From Deroplatys truncata (lineage: Eukaryota > Arthropoda > Insecta > Mantodea > Mantidae), in the NCBI GenBank assembly GCA_030765065.1, contig CM060977.1:99651795-99715794 (forward strand): DNA of 64,000 bases, in the 5' to 3' direction. Position 1 is the stretch's first letter. Each line of letters begins with the position of its first letter. The position numbers and the translations under genes were made by a program. Shown in pieces: positions 22,366 to 34,650 of this stretch. Under the pieces are notes generated by a model. That model had not been told where the DNA came from. It searched no databases and saw only the letters and a program-made list of their open reading frames with translations.

Positions 22366-23761
22366 GTTAGCCTCTTTAGCTTGCTGATGACATCCCAGTG
22401 CCCTTAAGTTAAATCGCAGTGCAGGTGTGTTGGTATGCATGAGGGTTGAGAATAGTGACGATCGCTAATCCTCTTCGGATACCGCAACTAAACACTGCTA
22501 GTACACCTGTCAGCTAAGAAAAAAAGACGATAGATTATGTTTATTTATGCAGTTGAAGCGAAAATGGCTCACATGGTGAAGTTAAACATTTTCTTGTAGC
22601 TGTGGAGAAAATATAGGAGACTAGACAATAGGCAAATGTCTATAGAAGCGTGTTCCTTATGTTTATGAGATGAAGGGTCAATTGCGTTGTGTGGTGTCTA
22701 GGTTTCATGTTTATATTTCATTTTCAGAAATGTGTTATTTTAGTAGAAAGTTAATTTTATTATATCTCCTCTTGCGTGCTATATTCAGTTTTGAAGTTAA
22801 CAAAATAAGGTTAGTACTTCTGCAGCGGAAGACCCAATATGTATATATATGAATATTTGAAACATTATCACTCAGCAACTCCTGAAATACTTCGTCTATA
22901 TGTGCAGCTGAGACCGCCATCCTACAAAACAGAATTAGACTGTAGTTAAACGGAGGACGAGTTCCAGTTAAGTTAAAGAAGTCTTTAATCCGCAGCTTGA
23001 ACCTAACTGAGGGTTTAAACCTCGTTTATAATATCGGTCCTCAGTGAAATAAAACTTTAATGACACTCCATTGTTACCAACCTTGTTTCCTGCGATGGAA
23101 ATGATATGTATATTAAGCGGATGCCTTGTATCGTTGAATGTTATTACGTATTGTTTGAAAGACACCGAAATGGATTCGGCAGAAACAGAAGAAACTTTGC
23201 AACCAATGGAGAGGCTAAAGTTGGAATTCTTACTAAAAAGACATTGCATACAACAGATTCCTTCGGTGGTACAAGGTAAAGAATGTAATATTATGACTGT
23301 GTAAGTGATCGTGTTGCCAGCACCGGTACTATGAAGGTCAAACAACAACGAAGGCCAAACGTCAAGAGACTAGAGCTCAACATTGCGTATGTCCGAATGT
23401 ACACTGCTGTTTACACACAAAGTTTAGCTGGATAATGCCTAAAAGTAGTATATGTTAAAAGCGAGTTTATTTTTCTCATAGGACTGATACACTTGCAATA
23501 AAAAGTTCCACTTTTAAAATTTGTATCATAAATAATTTTCCTCCTATATTAATATTATCAAGAAGAAGTTTTTATGCGGGAACATAAGGTAATCTCAACA
23601 CCAATAATTTTAATAAATAAATAAAATTAAACCATAATACATATTTAATAAAATAAAACCAAATAATTTGGAAAATTCTTTCACAATTAAAATGTTAAAT
23701 TCGTTATATCGGACCAGGAGCTATAAAACATTTTTAATTTCATTACATAAATTATTAAAAT
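22366..23761. other. unassigned DNA
   Basis: 22380-22510 is a GC-richer patch without a recognised family. Overlapping frames on both strands at 22968-23348 show no domain I know and sit without promoter or splice context that I can support. Confidence 0.4.
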
Positions 23762-23912
23762 ATTAAAAAGGATTTAGAAAGCCCTTGTACTTGAATACGA
23801 ACACATTGAAGATATAAAAGAGCATGCCTGGGAAGCAGGCCTTTACTTTCAGTTTAGAATGTCAAGGAATAGAAAACAGTTGTTACTCTATAGAATATGG
23901 ATATAAAATAAG
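23762..23912 (+). repeat. dispersed repeat, copy 1
   Basis: Shares 'AAAAAGGATTTA', 'CTTGTACTTGAATACGA', 'GGCCTTTACTTT' and 'AGAATATG' in order with 24417-24580. About 150 bp, direct orientation, 655 bp apart. Confidence 0.7.
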
Positions 23913-24257
23913 ACAACTGCTGCAGATATTCCATTATAAGTAAATACATAAATGCATAGTCACGATTTATCAATTAAGACAGAGCAAAACAAGAGACACA
24001 CGAATCCGTTTATAATGCTACGATAATATTGCCACACCAGTACCCAAATATTTTAATAACTCTCATGTAAGAAAGTTTTCCTTTATTTCCTTTGTACAGT
24101 ACGGGCGGCTTAAGGTAAAGCTGCTGTTTGCGTGTATGCTGAGTACCAAGATGACTGCAGTACAGCGCATTACGCATATAATCGATTTGTGGCCTTACAT
24201 TAAAACGCCCGCACTGTACTTGTATTGTATTCAACCTCGTTAGCAGTACATAGTAAA

Positions 24258-24330
24258 TCTATATATTATAAAGAGAGATGTGTGTGTGTGTGTGTGTGTG
24301 TGGTGAACTCAAACCCACTCAACTGATTTT
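24258..24330 (+). mobile_element. Helitron-like 5' end
   Basis: TCTATATATTATAAAGAGAG after an A, then (GT)n and 'CAACTGATTTTGATAA', the pattern common at the 5' end of insect Helitrons (TC start, TATATATAA, then a 'ctgaaccgatttt' block). No CTRR 3' end with hairpin was identified, so the extent is unknown; the repeat at 24417-24580 may be part of it. Confidence 0.4.
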
Positions 24331-24416
24331 GATAATCTTTCACCATTGGAAGGCCCAATTCGTTCTGACCAAAATGAGACTATGAAGCATATTATAATTC
24401 CATTTCATAAATCAAT

Positions 24417-24580
24417 ATAAATCAAAAAGGATTTACAGAGTCCTTGTACTTGAATACGAGCACATTAGAGTTATGAAAGAATATGCTTACGAAAAAGGCC
24501 TTGACTTTTTGTTGAGAATGCCATGGAGTAGAACAGCTCCACAGACTATAAATAGTTGCTGCATTCCACAGAATATGAAA
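24417..24580 (+). repeat. dispersed repeat, copy 2
   Basis: Partner of 23762-23912. It lies about 150 bp inside the Helitron-like start and may be internal sequence of that element. Confidence 0.7.
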
Positions 24581-24599
24581 ACAAAAGCCGATTAAATTT

Positions 24600-27407
24600 T
24601 ATTGCAAGAAATATATATATACCTATATACATGGCTATGATGTAACACTTCCTCACACTTCGTGTTTTGGATTTTTACTAAGTTTCTGAAGTGCATGTGG
24701 GTTTCAGAGAAGGAATTTGCATGCTGGGCGAATTAGATTAGTTACTAAAATGCACACTCTAGCACGGAAAGTTTCATATCAGCGAATGCATGTGCAAGGA
24801 AAGACAAAGGTTTAACACATATATAAAAATGAAAGCTTGCATTCAATGCAGCTGAGCAATCATTGTATATATTCTGAATTCCTCAATTAAAGTTTTACAC
24901 ACGAGTTAACAATCAATAAATTATATAAAGTCTGTTCTCGTTTTTCTTCTTCCACGAATGAAATACTTTATGTACACTGACAAAGCAATTCTTGTCCTAT
25001 GAACTCGCTCTAAACCACCCCATACTAGGGCACATCACACGACTTGAACATGTTAAACTTAGACATTACTTACAGATCGAATGCTTAGAATCTTGTACAA
25101 AATCAAAATGCGCGTGGATAGCGCCGCTTTCCAGACACCCGAGCTAACGCTGGCTTCTAAGCAATGATGAATCCTCGACTCATTTGCCCTGCTGGTGCCG
25201 ATAGCTACCTGACCCCGAACCTGCCGAGTGTACCCCATTGTTTCACGTCACCATCGTCAACTCCATCTAGTGAGACACCAGCCCATTCTCTTTAGGTTAA
25301 GGAAGAATACTACTTCCATGCGGCTCGGCTGGTGGTCTCTGCACGTTGCATGCTCTGATGCTCAGGCTAAGATAAGTTCAGCGGGCGATAAAAATCATAC
25401 GTCACCTTTACGCAACAACAGTTATGTAGACGATGATGATATACGAGGGCTCATATTGTTTTTAATTGCTATTTATCAAATACTGCAGATGTGTGTAATG
25501 AAACGCTGTCAAAACCTTAAACAAAAAGCATTCTAATTCTGTAGATTTATGCACTGAAGATTCTGGAAGCGAAAACCTCTAATAACCCACATGTAAGAAC
25601 GATTTGCTTTAATTCCTTTGTATTCATGATGTGAAGAAGTTCGTTAGCCGGACATTATAATAATCATATAAAGAGAGAAAACTTATAATATTAGAAATCA
25701 TATTAACCGATATTGTTTTACTCGATGGTCGCAGACTGTGTGTCATTTCCAAAGCGGTTAACTTGGTGGTTTCGAATTTCGTTGTGTTGCTATGTTAAGA
25801 GTTTCTGCATTATGTGAAAATTAGGTATTTTTATTGTAACGTATGGGTCAAGTTAAGTTAAAGTATTTTCCTAAACTCACTGTTCTTTAGAATTGGGTTC
25901 ATGTGAAGCTTATTTCTTGCATTCTTACTTCACATGGTGCAACACAGGATGCATGAGCTGGACACTGAGTGCCAGTCATATCCTTGTGATATTATGTGGG
26001 AGATGCCAACTCATACAGTAGAGGTTATCCCTCCATATATGGCCATGTCCTGTGTGGAGGCGTCTATCTATGATATAAAAACCCTTTCATAAATCTATGA
26101 GCATGGCAGTCTTGATAGGAATAACCCAGGTGCGGCCGGAGGCACTGCCCAGATCAAAATCCACCTTTGGGTATGGCAACCAGCGTAACATATGCTCAAT
26201 GGCACTAGGTAACTAGAAACTGATTTTCTTAAATAATTAATCCTAAAAATGGCTTGCTTGCTCACTGTCTTTGTGTCTACTCGTTTATTATATTAAATCT
26301 GTTATCGTTTTTGTTAATTGTGTCTTACTATTCAGAGTTGCTCACCAACCCTTAATCCTGCTACGCTGCCAAATGCACGTCCTCAACCCCCTTCAAATTA
26401 AAGGCGTGGCATTATGTTATTAAATAACTATGGAACCAAAAATAAAGCACAAACGTTTAAAATTTAACCTGTATAAATATCTAAAACTTAATCAATCATT
26501 CTGACCGAGGATTCTTCCACAGCCATAGGGTACTTATACGCTATGCAGCATTTCCAGAACCTGGAGAACTGTCAGTGGGAGGTTAAGGAAGTCAGACGTT
26601 CCGCCAATGTTTAATACCATTTGACGTAAATACCAGAGGATTTTTTATCCATTATTAGGAATAGTCGAGGCTATACAAAATTACCATTAAAAGCGGTAAA
26701 GGAGAAAAGTTTACCACAATTTTTTTTCAGAATTAATGTATAAATATGGCGATAATTTGCTGTTCAGAGTATACAGCTAAGGAGAGACGGTTACAGGTGA
26801 CAGCAAATATTAAATTTACTATAAATCATAAAGTTGTCTAGCTAACAATTTGAAATCTTCTAGGGAGGTTTAAAATAATTACTCGTAACTTCATGTTTTT
26901 CAAAAGTGCAGAATTGTAAAATATTTTACCCTGACGTTGCAGATAAAGCAACATGTTCACAAAAACTATTATGGACATAGAACTAATATTTTGTACACAG
27001 CTTATGTATATTGTATGTAGCAACTTCCTGCACATATTTTTATATATTCATATTAATTTTTTAAGAAAATAATAAATATTAGTACTATTAATTTGAAACT
27101 CCTGTCTCAAAGGCAAATACTATTAATTTATACTTAGAGACGAAATGTCAACAGGGAATTCTCAATTATTAAATGATAATGCACTTAATCAAATGGCATT
27201 ATTTTCTTTCCAATATTCCCAGGCCTGCATAGTTAACTTTGGAAACGTTTTTGCAAATTGTGAAATTTGGTCATTTTCAACCCACATCTCTCCTTCAGAC
27301 TATACGTCATAGAGCTGATTCGATAAAAAGTTAAACAACTGTGGAAGGTAAATGAAACGAATTCATTCGTCATTGGAGTTTAAAAAGCTAACAGTACAAC
27401 GTCAGAA
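24600..27407. other. unassigned DNA
   Basis: Mostly AT-rich with GC-richer patches at 25130-25400 and 26100-26210. No recognisable protein, RNA gene, or repeat shared with the rest of the window. Confidence 0.4.
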
Positions 27408-27990
27408 ACCGAGCGGGATAGATCAGGTGGCAACGTCTGTTGCCCGCATTTGGGAGGTCCCGTGTTTCGACCCCCGGCGACCGCACTCTCTGGTCCATGG
27501 GTTTTTTTGTGGCTTCCTCGGGTCGTCGAGCGAATACTAAGGTGTTTTATTTTCTACCATGACTCTCCTCTCTCTGATTTCCCGTACCCATCATGTTTCC
27601 TGTTATCTCTTTCAGAGTTGTAGGACCAGGTGACCACGTTCGGTGTGTTGCGGCTGGATAGTAGCTTGCGCACTGTGAAGGTCTCTTTCCTGACGTCGCT
27701 GCAGGGTCAGCTCAGTTAGTTCGGTCCTCAGAGTGAGCTCCGCTCCGGGGGGTCACGCAGGATGTTGGTGGCTCGTAGGCGGGCCCAGATGGAGTCGCAG
27801 GAGTTACATCTGGGTACGTAAGAGACCCCGTCTGTACTTTCCCCGGGCATCATTGGGATCTGGTAGCCCCTTGGGTCTCCCCCGCTCAAAATTGGTAGAA
27901 GCACATGGTACCGAATAGTCTGCATGTGGTGTTCTGTCCCGGTTTTTAGGGTCGCCTCCGTTGATTCGTACCAGTTCTTATGCCTTTTAC
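27408..27990 (+). mobile_element. SINE1, subtype with 500-bp body
   Basis: Head ACCGAGCGGGATAG with 'GGGAGGTCCCGTGTTTCGAC', then 'GGCTTCCTCGGGTCGTCGAG'. The body with 'GTTGTAGGACCAGGTGAC' and 'GTCTCCCCCGC' is collinear with 16304-16825 except for an extra block near 27705-27800. Non-coding; the frames here are chance. Confidence 0.75.
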
Positions 27991-28721
27991 AACGTCAGAT
28001 AATCTAGATAGTAAAAAATTAAGTCCTTGAAGGTCCATAGCCTCAACGGTGAAACACCAGCGCACATTCCTGCCTTCTATTTCCTAATTTGAGGTATATT
28101 TTATCCTTTAAAGAACTCTTTTATGGCATTTCTGAGTGCTACATCCTTTTGAATATAATTGAATCCTTATTACTTTTGTATTGCATTTTTAATGTTACAA
28201 GAGTGCCATATTTGCATGCATTGCGTTTTATAGCGTGTCATACAGCAGGCAACTATTAATACGGAGTGCTAGAACAAAAGCTTATAGTATATTACTACCC
28301 ATTATATTGCACTACTGCAATTTTATTTAGCTGAATGAAACCTCGTCTACTTAACACAATTCTTTTGAAAAGAAACCCTTGTGCAAGCTAGGATGATGAA
28401 TATAGCTTCCCTTATATGCGTTTCCTTTGTGCAGCTCCTTCAATTAGCTATTTCAGGGCTTTAATAAATGGTGGCATGCTTCCGCAGTCGTTTGAAGTGA
28501 ACAAAGAACAGCTAAAAGCAGCACTCAAAGCTGTAAAACGGGAAGCGGAGGGGGGAAAGAGGTAAGAAAAAATAAAATTTGTGCTGGAAATGTACTGGTG
28601 TATTACGTTCAATTGCCTTGAAACTTAAGGTGTGTATTTATATTTTATAATCTGAAAACTCAAGCTGAGAAATCTTGAACTACGAAAGAGAAATATGGAC
28701 AATGTAGAAAATATCAGAGTT
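27991..28721. other. unassigned AT-rich DNA
   Basis: Nothing recognised. Confidence 0.4.
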
Positions 28722-28975
28722 TCTGACCAGGCGGGATGGCTCACGCGGCAATTCTGTGGCCCACATTCGGGAGATCCCGGGGACGATCCCCGCTCGAACT
28801 ATGCTTTTTTCGTGGTTTCCCGGGGTCGACAGGCGAATCCTGTGTGGTTTCTTCTCTGCAATTTCCTTTCCTTCATTTCTTTCCGGTGTGCTTCTAGGTC
28901 TCGTAGTGCTTGGCAGTGCCAGACAGATGGCATGGCTGCATGTAGGCTGGAAATAATATTCCCCTTGGACACGGG
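28722..28975 (+). mobile_element. SINE1, short subtype
   Basis: Head ACCAGGCGGGATGGCTCACG with 'GGGAGATCCCGGGGACGATC', then 'GTGGTTTCCCGGGGTCGACA', and a body ending with 'TGGCAGTGCCAGACAGATGG' and 'GCATGTAGGCTGG'. The same ending occurs at 41359-41735 on the minus strand. It abuts a transposase remnant at 28976. Confidence 0.75.
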
Positions 28976-29556
28976 AGGCTGTTCGATTGTGGCTTTCGTA
29001 GGTCTGAGATGCACTTTAACTCAAACGTGGTGGCAAATCGATGAGCTCTAGCAGATGATCAACGATTCCATCCCAGATGTTTACGGAGTACCGTTGTTGG
29101 TAATGTCTAACGAACACTGCATGGCTGTTGTTGCTGTGGAAGTATCCGTCTCGTGTGCAGCAGGCCTCATTGGTGAACAAGACGTGCGCGGAAAATGTAG
29201 GATCTGAGATACACGAGGTGTGAAGTTGGTCGGCTCCAGTCCCCTACTTTCTGGAGGTGGTATGCGAGCACCTGTTGTTTTCAAAAACATTGACTTAATT
29301 GCGCTGTGTGTATCAGACCTACCAAAGCTAACCAGACGCAAGGGACAAGAAATAAGTGACGTCACTTGATTCAGAGGTTGGAGTCAAAGTGTACTGGCTG
29401 TGCCTCAAACCTATCCTACCGGATGCGCTTCAGACAGTGGTGAATAACACCGTAACGATTCGTCGGAGAATGGTGGCTGCTTGACAAAAAAATCTTCCTC
29501 TCTGCGAGATCTATCGTTCCTCAGAGTTTGTCGCAGAGGTGCTGAAACATCCTGTA
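28976..29556 (-). mobile_element. Tc1/mariner-superfamily transposase remnant
   Basis: The minus strand reads 'HVLFTNEACCTRDGYFHSNN' and 'QRYSVNIWDGIVDHLLELI', 'LPPRLS', the catalytic-domain start of insect transposases with 'FTDExxFTRDG...NPHxW' and 'VNVWAGIVGD'. The upper end at 29556 has TACAGGATGTTTCAGCACC as a TIR start. The rest of the element and the other TIR are missing, cut by the SINE1. Confidence 0.6.
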
Positions 29557-29559
29557 TAG

Positions 29560-29756
29560 TATCGAGTTCTTAAACATTTAACTATTGATGTTCCCTTTGT
29601 ATCTATAACAAAATGTGTATTGTAGTTGTTTCTGCAAACGTTTTCTAGATTAAAATGTAGTAGATATAAAAGTAAGCTTTATAAAGAATAGCTTGTGTAC
29701 CCACTAATAAACGATAGGTGTAGAGAAAGTTATGTGAATGTAATTATCAGATTTTT
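29560..29756 (+). mobile_element. HINE-like 3' end
   Basis: 'GTTTCTGCAAACG', 'AAATGTAGTAGATA', 'GTAGAGAAAGTTATGTG' and 'ATCAGATTTTT' mark the 3' terminal region; the 5' two-thirds is absent. Confidence 0.65.
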
Positions 29757-29834
29757 CAAAATGTGACTACCCTTTTAGCCTACTGCATTCTTCTTACATC
29801 TACAATGAAATGTGTAAGGTGAGGAAGGTTAATA

Positions 29835-30800
29835 TCATTACGTTGTTTGCACCACGCTTTGGGCGTCAATTGGAGGAAGGTAGTTTCTGCACCACGTATG
29901 GAAGCCAATTTGAAGTAAGGTGTTTGTTGAAGGAGGAGTTGTATTGTATTTCGACTGTTGTGGAGCCGAAATTGAAGTAGTTGTAACTGTACGTATGGTA
30001 CCCGGTGGCCTTCGCCCCAATGTTTAAAAATATTAACTTTGTAATTTGACTGTTTCTTTAAGTATTATATATTTATATTTCCCTCGACTGCGTCAGTATT
30101 ATTGTTAGAGACGTGAATTTCTTTGCAAGGAGTGGTGCGGCTAAGAATGTAGACTTACACAGATTATCATTTTTACTTCACTCCTTTTTATTAATTCTGA
30201 ACACGATTTAAATAACACTTCACTTATACAGAGAGCTGTGATATTATTTATTAATTACTTGCAATTTTTTAACACGTAACCTATTTTTGTCTCACACTGA
30301 ATACGTATTAAAATTCTCGAGGACGTGTCTCGCGTCCGGTTAGGAACACTGTCTTCTAGCAACTAACTTCTGAATTTGTAAATTTTGCTCCATTTCAGTT
30401 TCTGATTGACTATTCCTAATCCAATAGAATACTTTTATTTAATTTAAGCTTTTTTATGGTTGTTGATTGGCTATTTATAAACTGTCTCAAAAATTACATT
30501 ATTGCTGCTCCAAGAATTACCAGCAGCATTATTAAACATTCTAATTCATTACTGTCTCAAATTTCCTCATTGTTACCTCATTATTAGCAACTTTTAACGT
30601 ATTATTCTCACAGTTCCTACATTATTAAATTACGTAATACATTCACTTAACATTATTGAACATGTACATAATAATATACAAATTAATACAATGACTATTA
30701 CATGAATTTTATATATTATACACATTTTGCTTTAAGGCGGGCTGTTATTATATGTTATATTATATAATTTGACTGATATCATTTTAGTGTTAAAAATACT
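29835..30800 (-). mobile_element. Gypsy-like LTR plus leader, fossil
   Basis: LTR 30095-30800 (about 706 bp, minus strand) with inverted ends AGTATT/AATACT and a TATA-like TATAAATAG near 30475. The primer-binding-like GACGCAGTCGAGG directly follows it, resembling tRNA-Ser-primed Gypsy relatives. The leader continues to about 29835. Collinear with 3440-4424. No coding part or second LTR; a broken remnant. Confidence 0.7.
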
Positions 30801-31498
30801 GCCAAAAAGGAATGTTTTTCTCGTTTAACAAGACGTAGATAGATGATTAAGGGGTTTTAGAAGAGTAAATAGAGCAATTCATAAGAATTCTACACATGAT
30901 TTATTCATTTTCCGCGTAGTTCAGTAGGTATTAAACTAAAGACTAACTAGATTCGCGTCTGCGTATGGCATTGCGCTTATATACTATACCATGCTTTTAA
31001 TTATAATATGATTACTATATATTGAAACCGAATTCTTCATGTCATAGCGATACTTGATTCTGCCCTACGTGTAAATGTTAGATTTTCATTCCACAATTTC
31101 AATGCACGCACTGCATATAAAAACGCAGTTGCAGTGTATGCCGCATTGCACGTTAAAACGTAATTGATTTAATAGTGATTGCATTTGCATAACCGTTGAA
31201 AAACTGATTCAGTTAAAATGTTACATTATGCTATAGGTATTCGCGTAATCTGGTACGCAAATACCATATTACGCTATTATGCATTCCCCCCAATCAGATT
31301 TTGATGTTTATGCTGTATTATCTGGTAGTGGACTGCTGTACTTAAACACTGAAAAGCTGGGAATTACATTCAGAATTAGGATTATATGGATACATATTAA
31401 TTAAATAAAATATAAAATTATATTCCGTATTCATATCGTACCAAATTAGCAGAGCTCGGATTTTGATTACTTAAAATTACCGCTACAATGACTAAAAC
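30801..31498. other. unassigned AT-rich DNA
   Basis: Nothing recognised. Confidence 0.4.
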
Positions 31499-31546
31499 AA
31501 AAATTCTGATGTGATACATTCACATTATTTTTCCTAACCTCTATTG

Positions 31547-31598
31547 TCATCCTCCGTGGTCTAGAAGTACCACGTACCTCAAGGTCTCACATGCAACC
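31547..31598 (+). mobile_element. SINE2 head fragment
   Basis: 'GTCATCCTCCGTGGTCTAG' matches the 5' head of SINE2; only about 50 bp remains. Confidence 0.5.
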
Positions 31599-31865
31599 GC
31601 GAGAAACAACTGAAAATTGGTGAGACTAAAAGAATGACAAGTATTGAATCGAACAATTCGAACAGATATTGCAGAAATGGTTTATCCAACGTTTACCAGG
31701 TATACAAGATTATACGAAGCTTCTTTCAAATGTTTACAGACTATTCCTAGAAAATTCAAGATATGCATTTTGTCATGTAAATATTTTAATATCTGATCTT
31801 TTAATCAACATTTTTATAAAATCAAAAGTTTGAAAAATCTTCCATGAAAAATTAAATTGGGCTTT

Positions 31866-31955
31866 ACTTATGGACGCTCTTTAAACGCCAGGTTTGATCC
31901 CGGAACCACGGGAACTAGCGTGGTACCACTAGACTATGGAGTACAACAATAATCT
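31866..31955 (-). mobile_element. internally deleted SINE2
   Basis: On the minus strand a tRNA-like head (CCATAGTCTAGTGG, B box GGGATCAAACC) joins directly to the SINE2 tail (TTTAAAGAGCGTCCAT). The whole central domain is missing. Confidence 0.65.
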
Positions 31956-32241
31956 TCCATATGAAGGGTAGTCTGGGGTGAGGGGATTTTCTTAAAAAAA
32001 ATTGTGTCACACCTTTATAAGGTATTGAACCTAAATACAAAGTTTAGTATTTATCTGACCTTTCGCTTTTGAGTTATGATGTTCACAGACGCATGCGTGC
32101 ACACACACGCGCGCGCGGACATTTTTCTAAAAATGCTTTTTTTTACTCAGGGGCCTCAAAGCATGTATTTCCGATGAAATATCAATATCGAATTTTTGGG
32201 TGAAATACAATACGTACTGTACGTAGTAGAGAGAGTAGAAG

Positions 32242-33113
32242 TGACATAAAATTAATTTTAACTCATTAAAATTTGTGTTAAGGGATTTAAAAATTAATTT
32301 TATATTGGAATAACTACTGCCCAATGAACACATAATATAGAAAAGCAATTTAAATACATATTTGTTGCACGTGCTTGTTTGAAGTACCTGAGAAGAAAAT
32401 TAAGACATTGGTTTTTGAAGCAAGTCTTACAAAACTGTCGCTTTAACTCTCAGCTCAGATTATGCAACATTCATAGCGAATGAAGACTTCTTCACAGCCT
32501 ATGACAATGGCAATATGGCTGTACGCACCCATTAATGCGAAAAACGGAAAACTGACCTGTACCATCCTTGATTTACAATATGAATTCGTAACAGCAATGG
32601 CATCTGATACCCTGACAATAACCACACCTCCATTCACAAACAACCCCTTTCAGACTATTGCATACAAATGTGATTTTTTTCCAAGAATTGAGTCAAGAAT
32701 CTACAAAGGTATTCACAGTTGAATAGTGAAATGTGTGATTATGAAGTTATTTCCATGTAAAACATCATTATTCATTAGTGCAAAGTGTTCAAATACTCAA
32801 TGTAAATGTAAGAAAATAGTTAAATAAAGACGAAAAGGATAAGAAATTGACAATCCAATAACATAAAATAAAAAAGCTCCAAAACAGCAAATTTCATAAA
32901 ATAAGCAAATATTCTCATAATGTGGGACCCAGGATAAGGATTTATGAACAGGTTAGTAATGCCTATGATATAACTATTAAAGTGTGACATGTAATTGGAA
33001 TAGAACATATGATCTTAGTTTGACAATTTCAGTACAATTTAGATTCGTTTCCATTTGTATTAGATACCCTTAGGCGTATCATACATTGATGTAGATTGTA
33101 TAGAGAAGCCATG
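32242..33113. other. unassigned AT-rich DNA
   Basis: The plus and minus frames at 32455-32722 overlap and have no family motif. Confidence 0.4.
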
Positions 33114-33448
33114 ATGAGCAGCCAGTAAGGTGATAAACATGACTGTGCTGTTAGCTTGGTGAGTGACAATAAAGGTGAAAAGTGAAGTACTCTAAGGCTA
33201 AGATGTTAATTCTGTGTGGTGTCGTTCTCCCCTCTTTATAATGAGCATCAGTAAGGTGATAAAGATAGCTGTGTTGTTAGCTTGGTGAGTGAGAATAAAG
33301 GTGAAATACTGAAGTATTCTGAGGGTAAGATGTTAATTCTGTGTGGTGTCGTTCTCCCCTCCTTATAATGAGCAGTCAGTAAGGTGATAAACATGGCGCT
33401 GTTAGCTTGGTGAGTGACAATAAAGATGAAATAGTGAATCATGCTAAA
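33114..33448 (+). repeat. 127-bp tandem repeat, 2.6 copies
   Basis: Units begin ATGAGCA at 33114, 33241 and 33368 (period 127). Shared blocks: 'CAGTAAGGTGATAAA', 'GTTAGCTTGGTGAGTGA', 'GATGTTAATTCTGTGTGGTG', 'TCGTTCTCCCCTC'. The third unit stops after 'AATAAAGATGAAAT'. Units differ by a few per cent. Function unknown. Confidence 0.9.
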
Positions 33449-34482
33449 TGTAAGAAGTGAAAAGCGGCAAGAAATGATTAATTTTGAATGTTTTTAATAA
33501 AACATTTCAGGGGAATCCAGCTGTAGTTGTAAATAACTTTGTTAAAGTAACTACATGTGTTTCCAAGTGGAGCGTAGTATGTATGTGTGTAAAAAACTAA
33601 AGGCAATGGTATCGTTGCGAATGAAACAGACCTGAGGCTGAATTATAAAAGGCTTTACCTAATTCCTAGTAAAGCGCCCGAGGTTTTCTTTAATAGCGAA
33701 CGTTGGACACAGTCATATATTCTATTAAGAATCATCCTACACTGCTTTTTTAAAGCGATTTATCTTTCATAAATCATTGTTACAAACTGTATTTAGTTTT
33801 GTGAAGAGAAATAAATTGAATATAATTATTAACATACATTATATCGTATAATGGAGACTCACATTTTACAACCTCTTCCGATAGTGATGTAGCCAAATAT
33901 TAACGTGAGTTTTATTTTAATTTTCCTGTATTTAATTTCAACTTGGAATTTTATTATTATTATTTCTTTTTATTTTTATTACTATTATTATTCAAGTAAT
34001 ATGCCGTTCTATTGCATTACAAACACGAGAAATAATCCACGTGGCAAAACCTCCCCTAAAATATGGGCTAAAGTTGAACACTCTACTCTAATGTAGGAAT
34101 TAGGAGTTTTTGCTCTGAAATGTTGCAGAATTCACAACAACATATGCAGCACCATTTTTAAAATACAGTGCTTTTCCTTCATAGAGTGTCCACCGTACGG
34201 CTACTCGCGCGCCAATCACCGTAGAGAGGACTTCGGCTGAAACAGTCATATCCCCACAACCGTCTCACGTTTTCATGGTTACAGTTACAATTACAACGGT
34301 GATAATCACCTACCTTATCATAAGATACGTTGGAAATATCCTTCTATATTCACGTATTTCTGGCATCTTCTTGGAAAATTTTCATTCACACTGGAGAGTT
34401 AAAATCCGAGATTGAATGAATTTCTAGCCTTATCTTTTCTTTTAGTTCTTAGAATATGTGGGGGTTTGTCACATACACTTAT
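33449..34482. other. unassigned DNA
   Basis: AT-rich with a GC-richer patch at 34180-34270. The (TTA)n-like run at 33950-33990 explains the Y/F-rich frame there. Confidence 0.4.
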
Positions 34483-34608
34483 TACTCTCTCTACTACGTA
34501 TAGTAAGTAGGGGAAGTATTGTACTCCACCCAAAAATTCGATACCGAGATTTCACCGGAAATACATGTTTTGAGACCCCCTGAATCCAAAAAAGCATTTT
34601 TAGAAACA

Positions 34609-34650
<42 letters not shown>

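Larger units (their letters stand above)
31499..32241 (-). mobile_element. HINE-like element with SINE2 pieces inside
   Basis: 3' end 'AATTCTGATGTGATACATTC', 5' end 'GTACGTAGTAGAGAGAGTAG'. The block 'CGCGAGAAACAACTGAAAA' and the (CA)/(CG) block at 32100-32118 are in the usual places. SINE2-like segments at 31547-31598 and 31866-31955 interrupt it, so the HINE is older than both. Confidence 0.7.

Noticed and set aside
22968-23348. 126-codon minus frame with overlapping plus frame as a host exon
   Set aside because: No known domain, no supported splice or promoter context, overlapping frames on both strands.
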